Positions 15,809 to 25,152 of a stretch of 64,000 nucleotides of DNA are shown in pieces. Source of the stretch: Sphingomonas sp. CROZ-RG-20F-R02-07 (GTDB taxonomy: Bacteria > Pseudomonadota > Alphaproteobacteria > Sphingomonadales > Sphingomonadaceae); NCBI RefSeq assembly GCF_022662335.1, contig NZ_JAKNQJ010000012.1:1-64000 (forward strand), written 5' to 3'. The notes beneath the pieces are model-generated. The model did not search any database, had not been told where the DNA came from, and saw nothing but the letters and a program-made list of their open reading frames with translations. Numbering within the stretch: the stretch's first letter is position 1; each line of letters starts with the position of its first letter. The translations under genes and the position numbers were made by a program.

Positions 15809-17436
15809 CGCGACCCGATATCGATCCGGTATCCCATCCGGCCGATCTAGCGACCGATGCCGCACGCCGGTTCGGCATGCGCCCTGCGTATACCGTCGTC
15901 ATGCCGGACGGCACGCGCGAGACGCTGAGCTTTGCAGACGTCGATCACCTGTCGGACGTGTTCGCCGGCTTCTTGGCATCCCCCCTAGGCGCAAAACCAG
16001 GCGACGTCGTTGCGGTTCAGCTCGCCAATGGCCTGGCATTTCCAATCGTAGTCTTCGGCGCGTGGAAGGCGGGGCTGATCGTCACGCCGGTCAATCCCTA
16101 CTATACGGCGGTAGAAACCTGGCGGCAGCTGCTAGACAGCGGCGCACGCGTAATGGTCGCCGACCGGTCCGCCGCTGACCTTGTCCGTGGCTCGAACAAC
16201 CTTCCCGACTTCGACATGGTCATCGTCGACGGTGCCGGCATTCCGGTAACGGCGGAACACAATGTTGCGCCCAATCCCTTGTCGCTCGGCGGAGCCGAGC
16301 GATGCTGGGCATTCGGAGAAACCCTCGAGGGCGACGCCGCAGCGTTTCGCCTCCGCCACCCCATTTGCCTCTACCAATATACCGGGGGCACCACCGGAAG
16401 CAGCAAGGCCGCGATAATCACCGCCGCCAACTTGCTCGCGACTAGGACGATGGTGGGTGAGTTCTTCGGCAGCCACGGATCGCCGATAGCCAACGGCACC
16501 GCGCTGACTGCGCTACCGCTCTATCACATCTTCGCGTTCCTCTTCGGCATGCTCGTCTATGTGGACGCAGGCACCCACAATATTGTCGTGCCGCTGGCCC
16601 GCCCGATCTCGAACCTCCGCCCGGCATTCGAACACCACGCTATCGACTGGATGGCGGGCGTCGACACGCTCTACGCAGGCCTTCTCGCGGAGGAATGGTT
16701 CCAGGCGTCGCCTCCCCGGCTGAAGTTCGCTATTGCTGGAGGTGCCGCGCTTCGTGCGTCCGTCGCCATCGAATGGGAACGGCTCGTTGGCCCCATCCTG
16801 GAGGGCTACGGGCTTACCGAAACGACGGGGATCGTCAGCTGCAACCCGCCGACGAACGCCCGACGGATCGGCTCTATTGGCTTCCCGGTAACGGGGGCGG
16901 CCGTCCGCATCGTCGACGACGAATGCTCCGATGTTTTGCCAGGCATCGCAGGCGAACTGCTCGTCCGCGGGCCGCAGGTCGCCGCAGGCTATCTCGATAC
17001 ATCGATCCGGGAAGACGCGTTCGCGGACGGCTGGTTCAGGACTGGTGACATCGCGGTAATCGATTCGCTCGGCGTAATTACGATCATGGACCGCAAGAAG
17101 GACATGATCCTCGTGTCCGGGTTCAACGTCTATCCCAACGAGGTCGAGGCAGTGCTCGCCTCGCACCCGCAGGTGCTCGAGGCGGCTGTGGTAGGGGTGG
17201 AAAGCGAACGCTCAGGCGAGGCCGTCCGCGCATACGTCGTGTCGCGAGGCGCAACTGCAACGCCAGAAGAACTCGACCGTCACTGCAGGCTGTCGCTTGC
17301 CGCTTATAAGGTACCACGCGAGTTCGTGTTTATAGAAAGCTTGCCTAAATCGGCAGTTGGCAAGACCCTACGCGCCGAACTGCGTAAAGCGGCGACACCA
17401 CGACGCTTCCATCTTCCAGGGATGCAGGCACGATGA
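15805..17436 (+). CDS. AMP-dependent acyl-CoA synthetase (ANL superfamily)
   Basis: A 543-residue acid-thiol ligase. Motifs in order: the phosphate-binding YTGGTTGSSK at 192-201, GYGLTETTG near 334, GWFRTGDIAVID near 411, the hinge DRKKDMILVSGFNVYPNEVEAVL, and the C-terminal PKSAVGKTLR with the catalytic Lys. It resembles long-chain or medium-chain fatty-acid CoA ligases. ATGA overlap with the transporter shows coupling. As last gene of the operon it likely activates the acid produced by the aldehyde dehydrogenase for beta-oxidation. The acid is unknown. Confidence 0.93.
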   Translation: MTRPDIDPVSHPADLATDAARRFGMRPAYTVVMPDGTRETLSFADVDHLSDVFAGFLASPLGAKPGDVVAVQLANGLAFPIVVFGAWKAGLIVTPVNPYYTAVETWRQLLDSGARVMVADRSAADLVRGSNNLPDFDMVIVDGAGIPVTAEHNVAPNPLSLGGAERCWAFGETLEGDAAAFRLRHPICLYQYTGGTTGSSKAAIITAANLLATRTMVGEFFGSHGSPIANGTALTALPLYHIFAFLFGMLVYVDAGTHNIVVPLARPISNLRPAFEHHAIDWMAGVDTLYAGLLAEEWFQASPPRLKFAIAGGAALRASVAIEWERLVGPILEGYGLTETTGIVSCNPPTNARRIGSIGFPVTGAAVRIVDDECSDVLPGIAGELLVRGPQVAAGYLDTSIREDAFADGWFRTGDIAVIDSLGVITIMDRKKDMILVSGFNVYPNEVEAVLASHPQVLEAAVVGVESERSGEAVRAYVVSRGATATPEELDRHCRLSLAAYKVPREFVFIESLPKSAVGKTLRAELRKAATPRRFHLPGMQAR

Positions 17437-17623
17437 GGTTCCTGTCCCCGCGGACGATGATGGAACCGTAGATCGGGCCGAGAGCGATTAGAGCGCCACC
17501 GGCTCGGATGGCGGTGGCCACTGGGCGAGCCGCCGACGTCAGCGGTAGAATCAGCATTAAACCCTGGGCGGGAGGTGCCATCACCACTATGGCCAGTGCT
17601 AGCGCGCCGAACAGCACCCGCAT
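17345..17623 (-). CDS. Small exported hypothetical protein (sphingomonad-type)
   Basis: About 92 residues: a short positively charged start (MRVLFGALALAIVVMAPPAQG) looks like a signal peptide, followed by LTSAARPVATAIRAGGALIALGPIYGSIIVRGDRNLI. This pattern, a Gly-rich G-x-L-I-V-x-G-D-R segment, recalls short periplasmic proteins frequent in sphingomonads. Its 3' end overlaps the end of the CoA ligase gene by 92 bp antisense. A longer start at 17662 is possible; neither has a clear ribosome binding site. Confidence 0.55.
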   Translation of the reverse strand: MRVLFGALALAIVVMAPPAQGLMLILPLTSAARPVATAIRAGGALIALGPIYGSIIVRGDRNLIVPASLEDGSVVVSPLYAVRRVGSCQLPI

Positions 17624-17795
17624 CGCCGCACGGTCGGCCGTCTTACCCGCTGTCAGGGCCATATCAGGGTAAGCCGTGCCACGTGGCACACCCTGGCCAG
17701 GGGGCCGGCTGGAGCATGTTCGAAATCGTACGCTAAGCGCTCCGACCGTTCTGATTGGGATCGTTGATCGGGAAAGCTCGCTTGTAGCAAGCTCA

Positions 17796-18287
17796 CTACG
17801 CGAGGCGCAGGCGATCAGTCATAGAACGCTTTTGCAAGGCACCTTCCAAACGCCACAAACCGTCGAACGGATCGGCACCGGCGTCTTGCACAAGCTGCGC
17901 GTAGGCAACCTCGAAAGCCTCATGTGAGCCGACCAGACGCTCGGACATGGCGATGCCTTGCGCGGTAAGCGACACGATCGTGCGCCGCCGGTCGGCTTCA
18001 TTCTTGGCCGTTTCGACTAGCCCGAGCGTGGTAAGTTGCCTGATCCATTGGATCGCAAGCGGGTGAGACTGGCGAAGCGCCGAAGCCATTTTCGTCACCG
18101 ATTGCGGTCCACGCCGATAGAGCAGGTGCAAGGTCGAGGCCGTGCGCGGTGGCACGTCCAAGCCCATGTCGGCATACCATGACACGCATCCTTCGATGAT
18201 CTCATCGGATAGCCGCCTCAGGATGTGGGCGAGGAAGAACACGCCTTCTGCCTGCACGAAATCCGGCTGGTCCGTTTCCGCCTCCAT
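17796..18287 (-). CDS. MarR-family transcriptional regulator
   Basis: A 163-residue winged-helix regulator. The DNA-binding part is PPRTASTLHLLYRRGPQSVTKMASALRQSHPLAIQWIRQLTTLGLVETAKNEADRRRTIVSLTAQG, with the DRR wing motif conserved in MarR proteins, and the long C-terminal dimer helix follows. It is divergent from the HELGH membrane-protein gene, and a perfect palindrome lies 24 bp from its start, so self-regulation and control of that gene are likely. The effector is unknown. Confidence 0.9.
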   Translation of the reverse strand: MEAETDQPDFVQAEGVFFLAHILRRLSDEIIEGCVSWYADMGLDVPPRTASTLHLLYRRGPQSVTKMASALRQSHPLAIQWIRQLTTLGLVETAKNEADRRRTIVSLTAQGIAMSERLVGSHEAFEVAYAQLVQDAGADPFDGLWRLEGALQKRSMTDRLRLA

Positions 18288-18310
18288 CGATCTTCACTCC
18301 GGTTGACTAA

Positions 18311-18328
18311 TATGTAAGTCCTTACATA
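18311..18328. promoter_or_regulatory. Palindromic operator, probably bound by the adjacent MarR protein
   Basis: TATGTAAGTCCTTACATA has perfect 8-bp arms around a TC spacer. It lies in the 61-bp gap between the divergent MarR and HELGH genes. A TTGACT hexamer just before it (18303-18308) could be a -35 element for the rightward gene, so binding would block the promoter. Confidence 0.72.
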
Positions 18329-18348
18329 AAAGTGGCCGGCATGGAAGG

Positions 18349-19068
18349 GTGGCGACGATACCGATGATTGTAAAGAAGCATTGGGACGTGGCGGTGCCGG
18401 TCACACCGGCGGCGATCGGTGCCTTCTTGTGCCTGCTGGGGCTCTGCTATCAGGCGCATGAACTAGGGCATCACCTGTTCGGCGGCATCGTCTGCGGACG
18501 CCTTGGAACGGTGAGCTTATCGACCTTCACGATCGCCGATGGTTGCGCCCGCGTGCCGGACCTCACGACCGAGCTGCTCGGGCCGGCGATCAGCCTAGTC
18601 ATTGCCTATGGAGCTACTGCTTGGCTGCGCCATCGTCCGTCGCTCCCGGCATTCGGGCTTGTCTTCGCGAGCTACTACCATCTGCGCTGGGTGCCCCCAA
18701 TGCTGGGTGGAGGCGACGAACTCGATGTTGCACGCAAGCTGGGCTTCGATCACGCCTGGGTGATCGCGGCGTTGTTGTTCCTGATCGGATTATCCCCCGT
18801 CGTCATCGCATGGCGCGCCGCAATGACGCGAGGACGTTGGTGGCGGGTTGGGCTCGCTTACCTTTTGCCACTGCCGATCCTGCTGGAGGTGGACACGTTT
18901 GCGGGTCGTGTGTCGGGACCGGGTGCATTGGTTCCGGCGCTATCACGCATCGAACTCCTTCATATCCCGGTGTCGCTGTTGCTCGTGGATCTCGCTCTTG
19001 CAGTCGGCTTCGCGATTATGAGCCGCCGTTGTCGGGCGACAGGCGGCCTGCCCTCCGAAAGACTATGA
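18349..19068 (+). CDS. Polytopic membrane protein with HELGH zinc-protease motif
   Basis: A 239-residue integral membrane protein with about six hydrophobic segments. The HELGH motif at residues 37-41 lies at the end of the first helix, as in site-2-protease (M50)-like folds, but the usual second metal ligand motif (N-x-x-P-x-x-x-x-D) is not evident, so activity is uncertain. GTG at 18349 or ATG at 18364 may be the start; GGAAGG just upstream fits neither ideally. It is divergent from the MarR gene across a palindrome and is probably its target. Confidence 0.72.
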   Translation: MATIPMIVKKHWDVAVPVTPAAIGAFLCLLGLCYQAHELGHHLFGGIVCGRLGTVSLSTFTIADGCARVPDLTTELLGPAISLVIAYGATAWLRHRPSLPAFGLVFASYYHLRWVPPMLGGGDELDVARKLGFDHAWVIAALLFLIGLSPVVIAWRAAMTRGRWWRVGLAYLLPLPILLEVDTFAGRVSGPGALVPALSRIELLHIPVSLLLVDLALAVGFAIMSRRCRATGGLPSERL

Positions 19069-19364
19069 CGTGAACCACCTTCTCGAAAACGAAGGTTCAG
19101 CGAGACAGCCGGGTAGTTTGGGCCGATCGCCTACGTCACCCCCGACCGGCTTTCCCGAAACCTGTTCCAAATGAGTTTTCCCGAAATTGCCCGTTGAACG
19201 TGGAGAAACGGGACGCTCCGCAAACGAGGGTTTGCGTGACGATCGCTGGTCCTGTTCGATCGTAGGCGATCCATGTCACGCAACCCGTCACTCGATCTAT
19301 GCGCCGCAAAGGCTGCTCAGGTACAATCTCGAACATCCTCACCGGTCCCGGGTTAAGCGTATTG
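19069..19364. other. Intergenic boundary, no gene seen
   Basis: No supported gene or strong hairpin here. The stretch separates the catabolic region from the mobility region. Confidence 0.45.
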
Positions 19365-20173
19365 TCAGCGCTCGATATCGCCTCGATCGACGTCGCGGAC
19401 CGGAGGGGTTATGGTCGGCGCCGGGGTGGTTCGCTGTCTCGCCAGCTCGAGGTTGATCCCGTCGGCCACCGCTGTCAGCCGATCAAGGGCTGATGCTCCC
19501 GGCTCATAGCGGATGGTGATATGGCCGCTGGTTACATCGGCCAGCCGGTCGGTTAGCGCCGACATTGTGCCCTCGCGGGCCACCCAATCACGCATGTTGC
19601 TCGCACGGCCGAGTTCTGACGCCGGCTCCTTTTTCCGCAAGACGGCCAGGCGCATGTCCTCGACGTTCCGTTCGGCCTGGTTGTGGGCGATCGGCTCGAT
19701 GACCGCGATCTCGCGCGCCACATCCCTGATCGTCATGCGACGATCGGATGGCTCCTGGTCGCGACCCCGCTCCAGCGAGCGTCGGACGATCTCCTCGAGA
19801 GGATCGGCGTTTTTGTAGCGCTGGACCTGGTTCGCGAGATTGAACTTGAGTTCGTAGTCTTCCCGTGTCGTCGCCGCCATCGCGTCAGCCATCGTGACGC
19901 CAGGGTTTCGGAGCTGGATCACGGCCATGTCACGCGCGATGTAGAGGGCGTCGCGGGACTGCGGTGTGACGTTAGTCGTTCCCCAATCGAGCTGATGCCC
20001 GTTTTCGCGGGCCAGTTGCTCCGTGAAGGTCCGGAGCGTGCGGCTGTTGCCCTCTCAGAACGGATGAAGATAGTCGAGGCGCGCATAGGTCTGTGCGACC
20101 GCTTCGGACATGTCCAGCGTGTCATAGCCCCGTAGCGCCTTGCCACCTTGTAGGGCTTCGTGCGGCGCGGCGA
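19365..20173 (-). pseudogene. Fic-domain toxin, 3' part, with a stop codon inside the Fic motif
   Basis: Reading right to left from the IS boundary the frame gives HEALQGGKALRGYDTLDMSE, then LDYLHPF, then a TGA at 20055-20057, then EGNSRTLRTFTEQLARENG. Fic enzymes carry HPFREGNGRT; here the Arg codon (CGA) appears changed to TGA exactly in the AMP-transfer motif. After the stop the frame stays open through a long C-terminal region (MAVIQLRNPG to the stop at 19365), which could be translated from an internal start but lacks the catalytic His. The 5' part of the same gene lies beyond the IS21 remnant, so the toxin is doubly broken. Confidence 0.88.
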
Positions 20174-20348
20174 TCAGGATGAGAACGCGCCGTCAAACAG
20201 GATGAGGATCGGGAGGGGGTACGGCGGTGCAGGGCGTAGCCCGGAGCCGATGTAGCCCCTCCCGATGGCGCGTTCCCGACGGGGCGTTGCCGCTGATGAT
20301 CACGGTCGGTCGGGTATCCCGGCTTCCTCTCTCGCAGGGGAAGCCTCG

Positions 20349-21326
<978 letters not shown>

Positions 21327-21402
21327 CCCTTGCCAGCGACAATCCGACCAGCCATCCGCGTCGCGCCGCGATAATCAGTTCTCATCCTGATTGACGCGCC
21401 TC

Positions 21403-21693
21403 TCACCCAGATCGTCGCGCTACAGCTTCGAGCGTCGGGCCGAGATTGCGATCGATCTCGGGTCGGAGGGCATACGGCACGAGGAAGCGATTGCCTGACG
21501 CCTCCAACTCACGGTTCTTGAAGTGGCCCGGCGCATCCGGTCGGAACTCGCCTGGACGATGTTCGGGTAGATCCTGGAAGATGCGGCGATGCACCTCCTG
21601 AAGATGGGCTACATCGAACTGGCCTTTTACCGGATCGTGTTGAAGCTCTCGAACCCGTGCAAAGGTAAGGGCGGCTTCGCGCTGGCTAATCAA
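21403..21693 (-). pseudogene. Fic-domain toxin, 5' part (VbhT-like)
   Basis: Starting at a TTG that overlaps the antitoxin stop (TTGA), it encodes the N-terminal Fic region: LTFARVRELQHDPVKGQFDVAHLQEVHRRIFQDL, then HRPGEFRP and ALRPEIDRNLGPTLEAVARR, which matches the substrate-flap half of Fic proteins. The frame stops close to the IS21 remnant that separates it from the catalytic half at 19365-20173. Coupling to the VbhA-like gene shows this was a toxin-antitoxin pair. Confidence 0.88.
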
Positions 21694-21941
21694 GCCGAGC
21701 GAACAGTGTCTGATAACAGGATAGCCGCGGTCAGCTCGTCGCTGGTGATTTCGCCGGCGACGTAGCGCGCGTTGAGTTGCTCGATCTCGTCCGAGAGGAT
21801 GCCGCCTTCATAGCGAACACTTCCTCGAGCGAAGTTTACCTCGCTCAGGCGGCGTGCGCGTTCTGCCTCGCTGATCGCAGTGGCAGATGATGTGACGGGC
21901 GTTGCGACATTTATCGGGCGATCCTTTCGAGCGAACTTCAT
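21690..21941 (-). CDS. VbhA-like antitoxin of a Fic toxin
   Basis: An 83-residue protein with an antitoxin-VbhA domain: EAERARRLSEVNFARG, then the inhibitory helix motif S-x-x-x-E-G as SVRYEG (residues 41-46), then GILSDEIEQLNARYVAGEITSDELTAAIL. In the family the Glu of this motif reaches into the Fic ATP site and blocks AMP transfer. The gene is intact although its toxin is broken. The start is the ATG giving MKFARKDRPIN; longer upstream extension is GC-rich noncoding sequence. A paralogue lacking a toxin is at 40266-40490. Confidence 0.88.
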   Translation of the reverse strand: MKFARKDRPINVATPVTSSATAISEAERARRLSEVNFARGSVRYEGGILSDEIEQLNARYVAGEITSDELTAAILLSDTVRSA

Positions 21942-22110
21942 AGCACAAAGCCCTGCTTGATACGAGGAACAGAGTGCACCCTCCCCTTTGATAATGCTGG
22001 CGGCCGGCGGCCGGCGGTCATTCGCAGCACCGCTTTGCGGTGCGGATGGAGGGGGGTGCATCCCCCTCTGGGCAAGGGCTGGACCGTCTTCGCGCAAGCG
22101 CTCCGCTTGG

Positions 22111-22186
22111 CGATCGAGGGGGTTTCCCCAACCTTCCCGGCGCTGCGCTCTGGTGCAGGCCGGGTGATCCCCCTCCCCCTCGATCG
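22111..22186. repeat. Long-spaced GC-rich inverted repeat in the mob-region intergenic stretch
   Basis: Arms CGATCGAGGGGG (22111-22122) and CCCCCTCGATCG (22175-22186) are perfect 12-bp complements about 52 bp apart. A smaller hairpin GAGGGG with CCCCTC lies at about 22049-22068. The surrounding 21942-22326 holds no supported gene. The function is unknown; it may fold as RNA or serve replication or transfer. Confidence 0.5.
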
Positions 22187-22326
22187 GCCCTAGTTTTGCC
22201 CATTCACCCCCCGCTCTCGGGGAGGGCCAGAAGTCGATGTGCGCATCGCCTTCGGCTCTATTCGAGAAAGGAAAGACCATGGAAACCAATCGCTGCCCCG
22301 CGGGCCTGCCTGGCTAGGGTTATTCA

Positions 22327-22524
22327 ATGCAAGCGGCTGCTATTGCCAGCGCGTTGGTGGAACGGGAAAACGCTCATATCTTGCGTAATCGAGTCCGGGA
22401 CTGGTTGGATCGCTTCGAGGATCCCTCTAGCCTGCCGTTTGAGGACATGGATGACGGACGGGTGTTTGCAGAGTTTTTGACTGATCTCGCTCGGGTAGGC
22501 GCGGGTCTGAGGCCAAGCGAATGA
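22327..22524 (+). CDS. Hypothetical small protein (65 aa)
   Basis: Unrecognised helical, acidic protein (ALVERENAHILRNRVRDWLDRFEDP, then MDDGRVFAEFLTDLARVGAGL). No ribosome binding site is clear before the ATG. Its end is 26 bp from the convergent coiled-coil gene. Composition favours a real gene, but support is thin. Confidence 0.42.
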   Translation: MQAAAIASALVERENAHILRNRVRDWLDRFEDPSSLPFEDMDDGRVFAEFLTDLARVGAGLRPSE

Positions 22525-22549
22525 GGGGTTTCAACGTCCTGTCGCTGCC

Positions 22550-23641
22550 TTAGCGGTCCTTGCTGGGCTCGGCCGCGCTTGCGCGGGCGCGCCTCGCATC
22601 GAGGTCGCTCTCTTCGATCTTCGGCCGGCTTCCGGTTTCGATGCGCTGGGCTAGGTCGCGGTGAAGCGTCACCAACTCGGGCGGAGAAGCTCCGCCCTCG
22701 GTGGGTGCGAGCTGGCGTTCCGCAGCGTCGAAGAGATCGATCGCGCCTGCCAATTCGGGCTCGGCATATAGCTCCGTACTCTCGCCCTTTCGCCATAGCT
22801 CCGCGAGTTCCTGAGACCGTTCAAAGCCGGTTGCTGCTGATCGATCCGTTGCCCGTGTTGTGGTCGGCCGCGCAGGTGGTACTGCTCCGCGCTCTTCGAT
22901 CTTTGCTCGCGTTATGGCTGCGAGCCGATACCGAAGGAGACGGGACTCCGGTGTGTCGGTCGGTGAAGGGGTCTGCTGCTTTTTGAGAAGTGCGATCAAA
23001 TCTGCTGCGTTGGCGCTCGCGATCGCCGTTTGCCAATCGACCAGGGCGCGCTCGGTCGACGCCAAGTCGGCAGGTTGGCTGAGAACCAACCGCTCCAGCA
23101 TAGGGTTGTCTTCGAGATGGACTGGGAGCGGCACAGGCCGGCCCAGAACCGCCGCACCGGTGACGGCGATTAACTCGCCGGTTGACTTGAAGTCGGCACT
23201 TTGTTTTTTTCGGCTTTCGGCGATAGCCGAGGTCAGCCGCTCCGCAATGATCTCTAGGCCAGAAGCAATTCCAGCGGTGCGCCTCTGACCCGTGTCGGCG
23301 GCTTCTTGGGTCCGAAGAACGTCCTGGTGGAGTGCGCCGATCGCGTCACGGTTGTGATCGGTCTGGTCGGCGATCTTGCCCATGATCGGTTCAAGCAACC
23401 GGAGCCATTTATGCGTGGTTGCGTCGCCTTCGACGATGTTGGCCAGGATCGCCTCTTGGAAGGGTAAGAGGCTGTTGATGGGCGCCAGACCGGTGTCGAT
23501 CACGTCGAGCCGGCGCTGCATCTCCAGTTGAGTTTCCTCCACCCGGGCATGGCTCCTAGCAAGCGCCGCCACCTCGCCCCGGAGCAAGGACACGGCGTCC
23601 ATCAGGGCGGCCAGAGCAACAGTGGAAGCGTCGGAACTCAT
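22550..23641 (-). CDS. Coiled-coil protein of the mob operon
   Basis: A 363-residue hydrophilic protein of unknown function. Its N-terminal third has heptad-like stretches (LMDAVSLLRGEVAALARSHARVEETQLEMQRRLDVID) followed by a middle domain and a charged Pro/Arg-rich tail. The start codon overlaps the relaxase stop (ATGA), so the two are translated together. An accessory role in relaxosome assembly or DNA transfer is inferred from position only. A long Ala-rich helix region near 150-240 may be a dimerisation domain. Confidence 0.78.
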   Translation of the reverse strand: MSSDASTVALAALMDAVSLLRGEVAALARSHARVEETQLEMQRRLDVIDTGLAPINSLLPFQEAILANIVEGDATTHKWLRLLEPIMGKIADQTDHNRDAIGALHQDVLRTQEAADTGQRRTAGIASGLEIIAERLTSAIAESRKKQSADFKSTGELIAVTGAAVLGRPVPLPVHLEDNPMLERLVLSQPADLASTERALVDWQTAIASANAADLIALLKKQQTPSPTDTPESRLLRYRLAAITRAKIEERGAVPPARPTTTRATDRSAATGFERSQELAELWRKGESTELYAEPELAGAIDLFDAAERQLAPTEGGASPPELVTLHRDLAQRIETGSRPKIEESDLDARRARASAAEPSKDR

Positions 23642-25152
23642 CTGCTGGGTCCGTCCCTATCCCTCATCCGATCGCGGTCGAGCCGCTCTCGGTTGCGCTC
23701 CTCCGCCTGTCGAAGGATCTCGTGGGCGCGGGTGAAATCGGTAGGCTCGCTAGGCCCACTGATTTCCTCGGTAATCGCACGTAGTCGATCGCTCAGCGTG
23801 CCTGCCTGGTCGTGATCCTCATCCTTGCCACGGCCGCCACGGTTTTTCTCGACGATCTCACGAATCCGTCTTGCCACGTCGTTGGGTGGTTCAACCTCGC
23901 GCTCGCGCTGGAAGCTTGTCGGTTTCCCTTCGGCGGCCGGAGCAGTCAGCCGGTCATGCAAAGCCTGAAGTCTGTCGATCCCGGTGTCGATGCGTGGCGC
24001 CGTCACGGGGGGGACGCGAACGGGTGCGAGAACCGGCGCCGAGACTATAGGTTCGACACGCTTCTCGGCGGCAAGACGCATTGCCCTGACGGAGTTCGGT
24101 TCCGGCGCCGGCATCGTCGTAACGAAGCGTTCTAGGCTCCGCGCAACGAGCTGGTCAGCAGCCGACGGCGATGCCGATAGCTCGGTGATCGAGCGAACGT
24201 AGGTGGCGCGCACCGTCGCCTGCCGGCTCGCCAGCATAGCCACAACCGGGTCTTCGCGGCTCTGCTCGCGGAGCCGCTGTGCGCGTGCGAGGCGGCTCTT
24301 GTCGATCTCCGGAACCTGCCCCTTCTCGCGCATTTTCACGGCGGCGATCGGCTCATGCTTGGGGTCGATGCCGCGTGCTTTCGCCGGCGTCGCGTTCGCC
24401 TCGATGCCGCGATCGCGCAGCTTTTCGGCGAAGCGCTGGCGATAGCGGAAGAGGTCATCCCTGTCTGGATGGAAACGCCGCCCGTCATGATCGCGACGCG
24501 CGATGGTGAGGTGAACGTGTGGGTGTTCGCGGTCGACGTGGAGCGACGCAACCCATGACCGGTTCGCAAACTCCTCCCGCGCAAAGTCGAGGGCCGCGCC
24601 CTTCAGGCGCTCGGGGTCGGTGCCGGTGGGCATCGAAAGGATCATGGAGATCGACGTCGCGCCCTTCCTTCGAGCGTCGCCATCCATCTCCCAGCCGTTC
24701 CATTCCTTAGCGAGCAACTGCATGTCGCGGGCATCGCGCAGTACCTCGCCTTCGCTCGTCTCAAGCCCCAGCTCGCTCTCATCGGCGTGGCCCAGACGGC
24801 TGATGTAGGAGAAGTTTGCGAGCACATGGCCGCCCCCATGCTGACGCCCGGTGATCCGAACAACGGCCTCCGGCACACGGCGCGATGTGCGCTCAGCCGT
24901 CACCACGGCGCGGCCGCTCATGCGGGTCTGTGACCCGCCTCCAAACGCGTGCTTGGCCTGGGTGGTCGGTCGCGATGCTGCCGAGGAGGATGCAGGTTTC
25001 GGGAACATCGACGCGACGGCCATGCCGAGGATCGTGCCCCCGGTCATCGGACCTTTCGCGTTCCCTCCCCCCGATCCCATCCGGTATTTCTTAGGGGGCG
25101 CGAATACGCCCGCCATCGAGTCCATCGTACCAGAGGAGAACCGGAAGCTCAC
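23638..25152 (-). CDS. MOBP-type relaxase / mobilization nuclease
   Basis: A 504-residue conjugative relaxase that nicks oriT and stays covalently attached to the 5' end. Motif I Tyr116 (ANFSYISRLG) and motif III HVDREHPHVHL (205-215, three His for the metal) are both present; after about residue 340 comes a variable accessory region. The GTG at 25152 is preferred because it overlaps the MobC stop (GTGA) and has AAGGACGAAGGA upstream. The gene ends overlapping the coiled-coil gene. It faces away from the oriT at 25762-25800, as in RP4-like mobilization regions. Confidence 0.92.
   Translation of the reverse strand: MSFRFSSGTMDSMAGVFAPPKKYRMGSGGGNAKGPMTGGTILGMAVASMFPKPASSSAASRPTTQAKHAFGGGSQTRMSGRAVVTAERTSRRVPEAVVRITGRQHGGGHVLANFSYISRLGHADESELGLETSEGEVLRDARDMQLLAKEWNGWEMDGDARRKGATSISMILSMPTGTDPERLKGAALDFAREEFANRSWVASLHVDREHPHVHLTIARRDHDGRRFHPDRDDLFRYRQRFAEKLRDRGIEANATPAKARGIDPKHEPIAAVKMREKGQVPEIDKSRLARAQRLREQSREDPVVAMLASRQATVRATYVRSITELSASPSAADQLVARSLERFVTTMPAPEPNSVRAMRLAAEKRVEPIVSAPVLAPVRVPPVTAPRIDTGIDRLQALHDRLTAPAAEGKPTSFQREREVEPPNDVARRIREIVEKNRGGRGKDEDHDQAGTLSDRLRAITEEISGPSEPTDFTRAHEILRQAEERNRERLDRDRMRDRDGPSR

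Noticed and set aside
22018..22203. Possible small gene in the GC-rich region before the mob operon
   Set aside because: The translation (Gly/Pro/Arg-rich) arises from the inverted repeats; no ribosome binding site.
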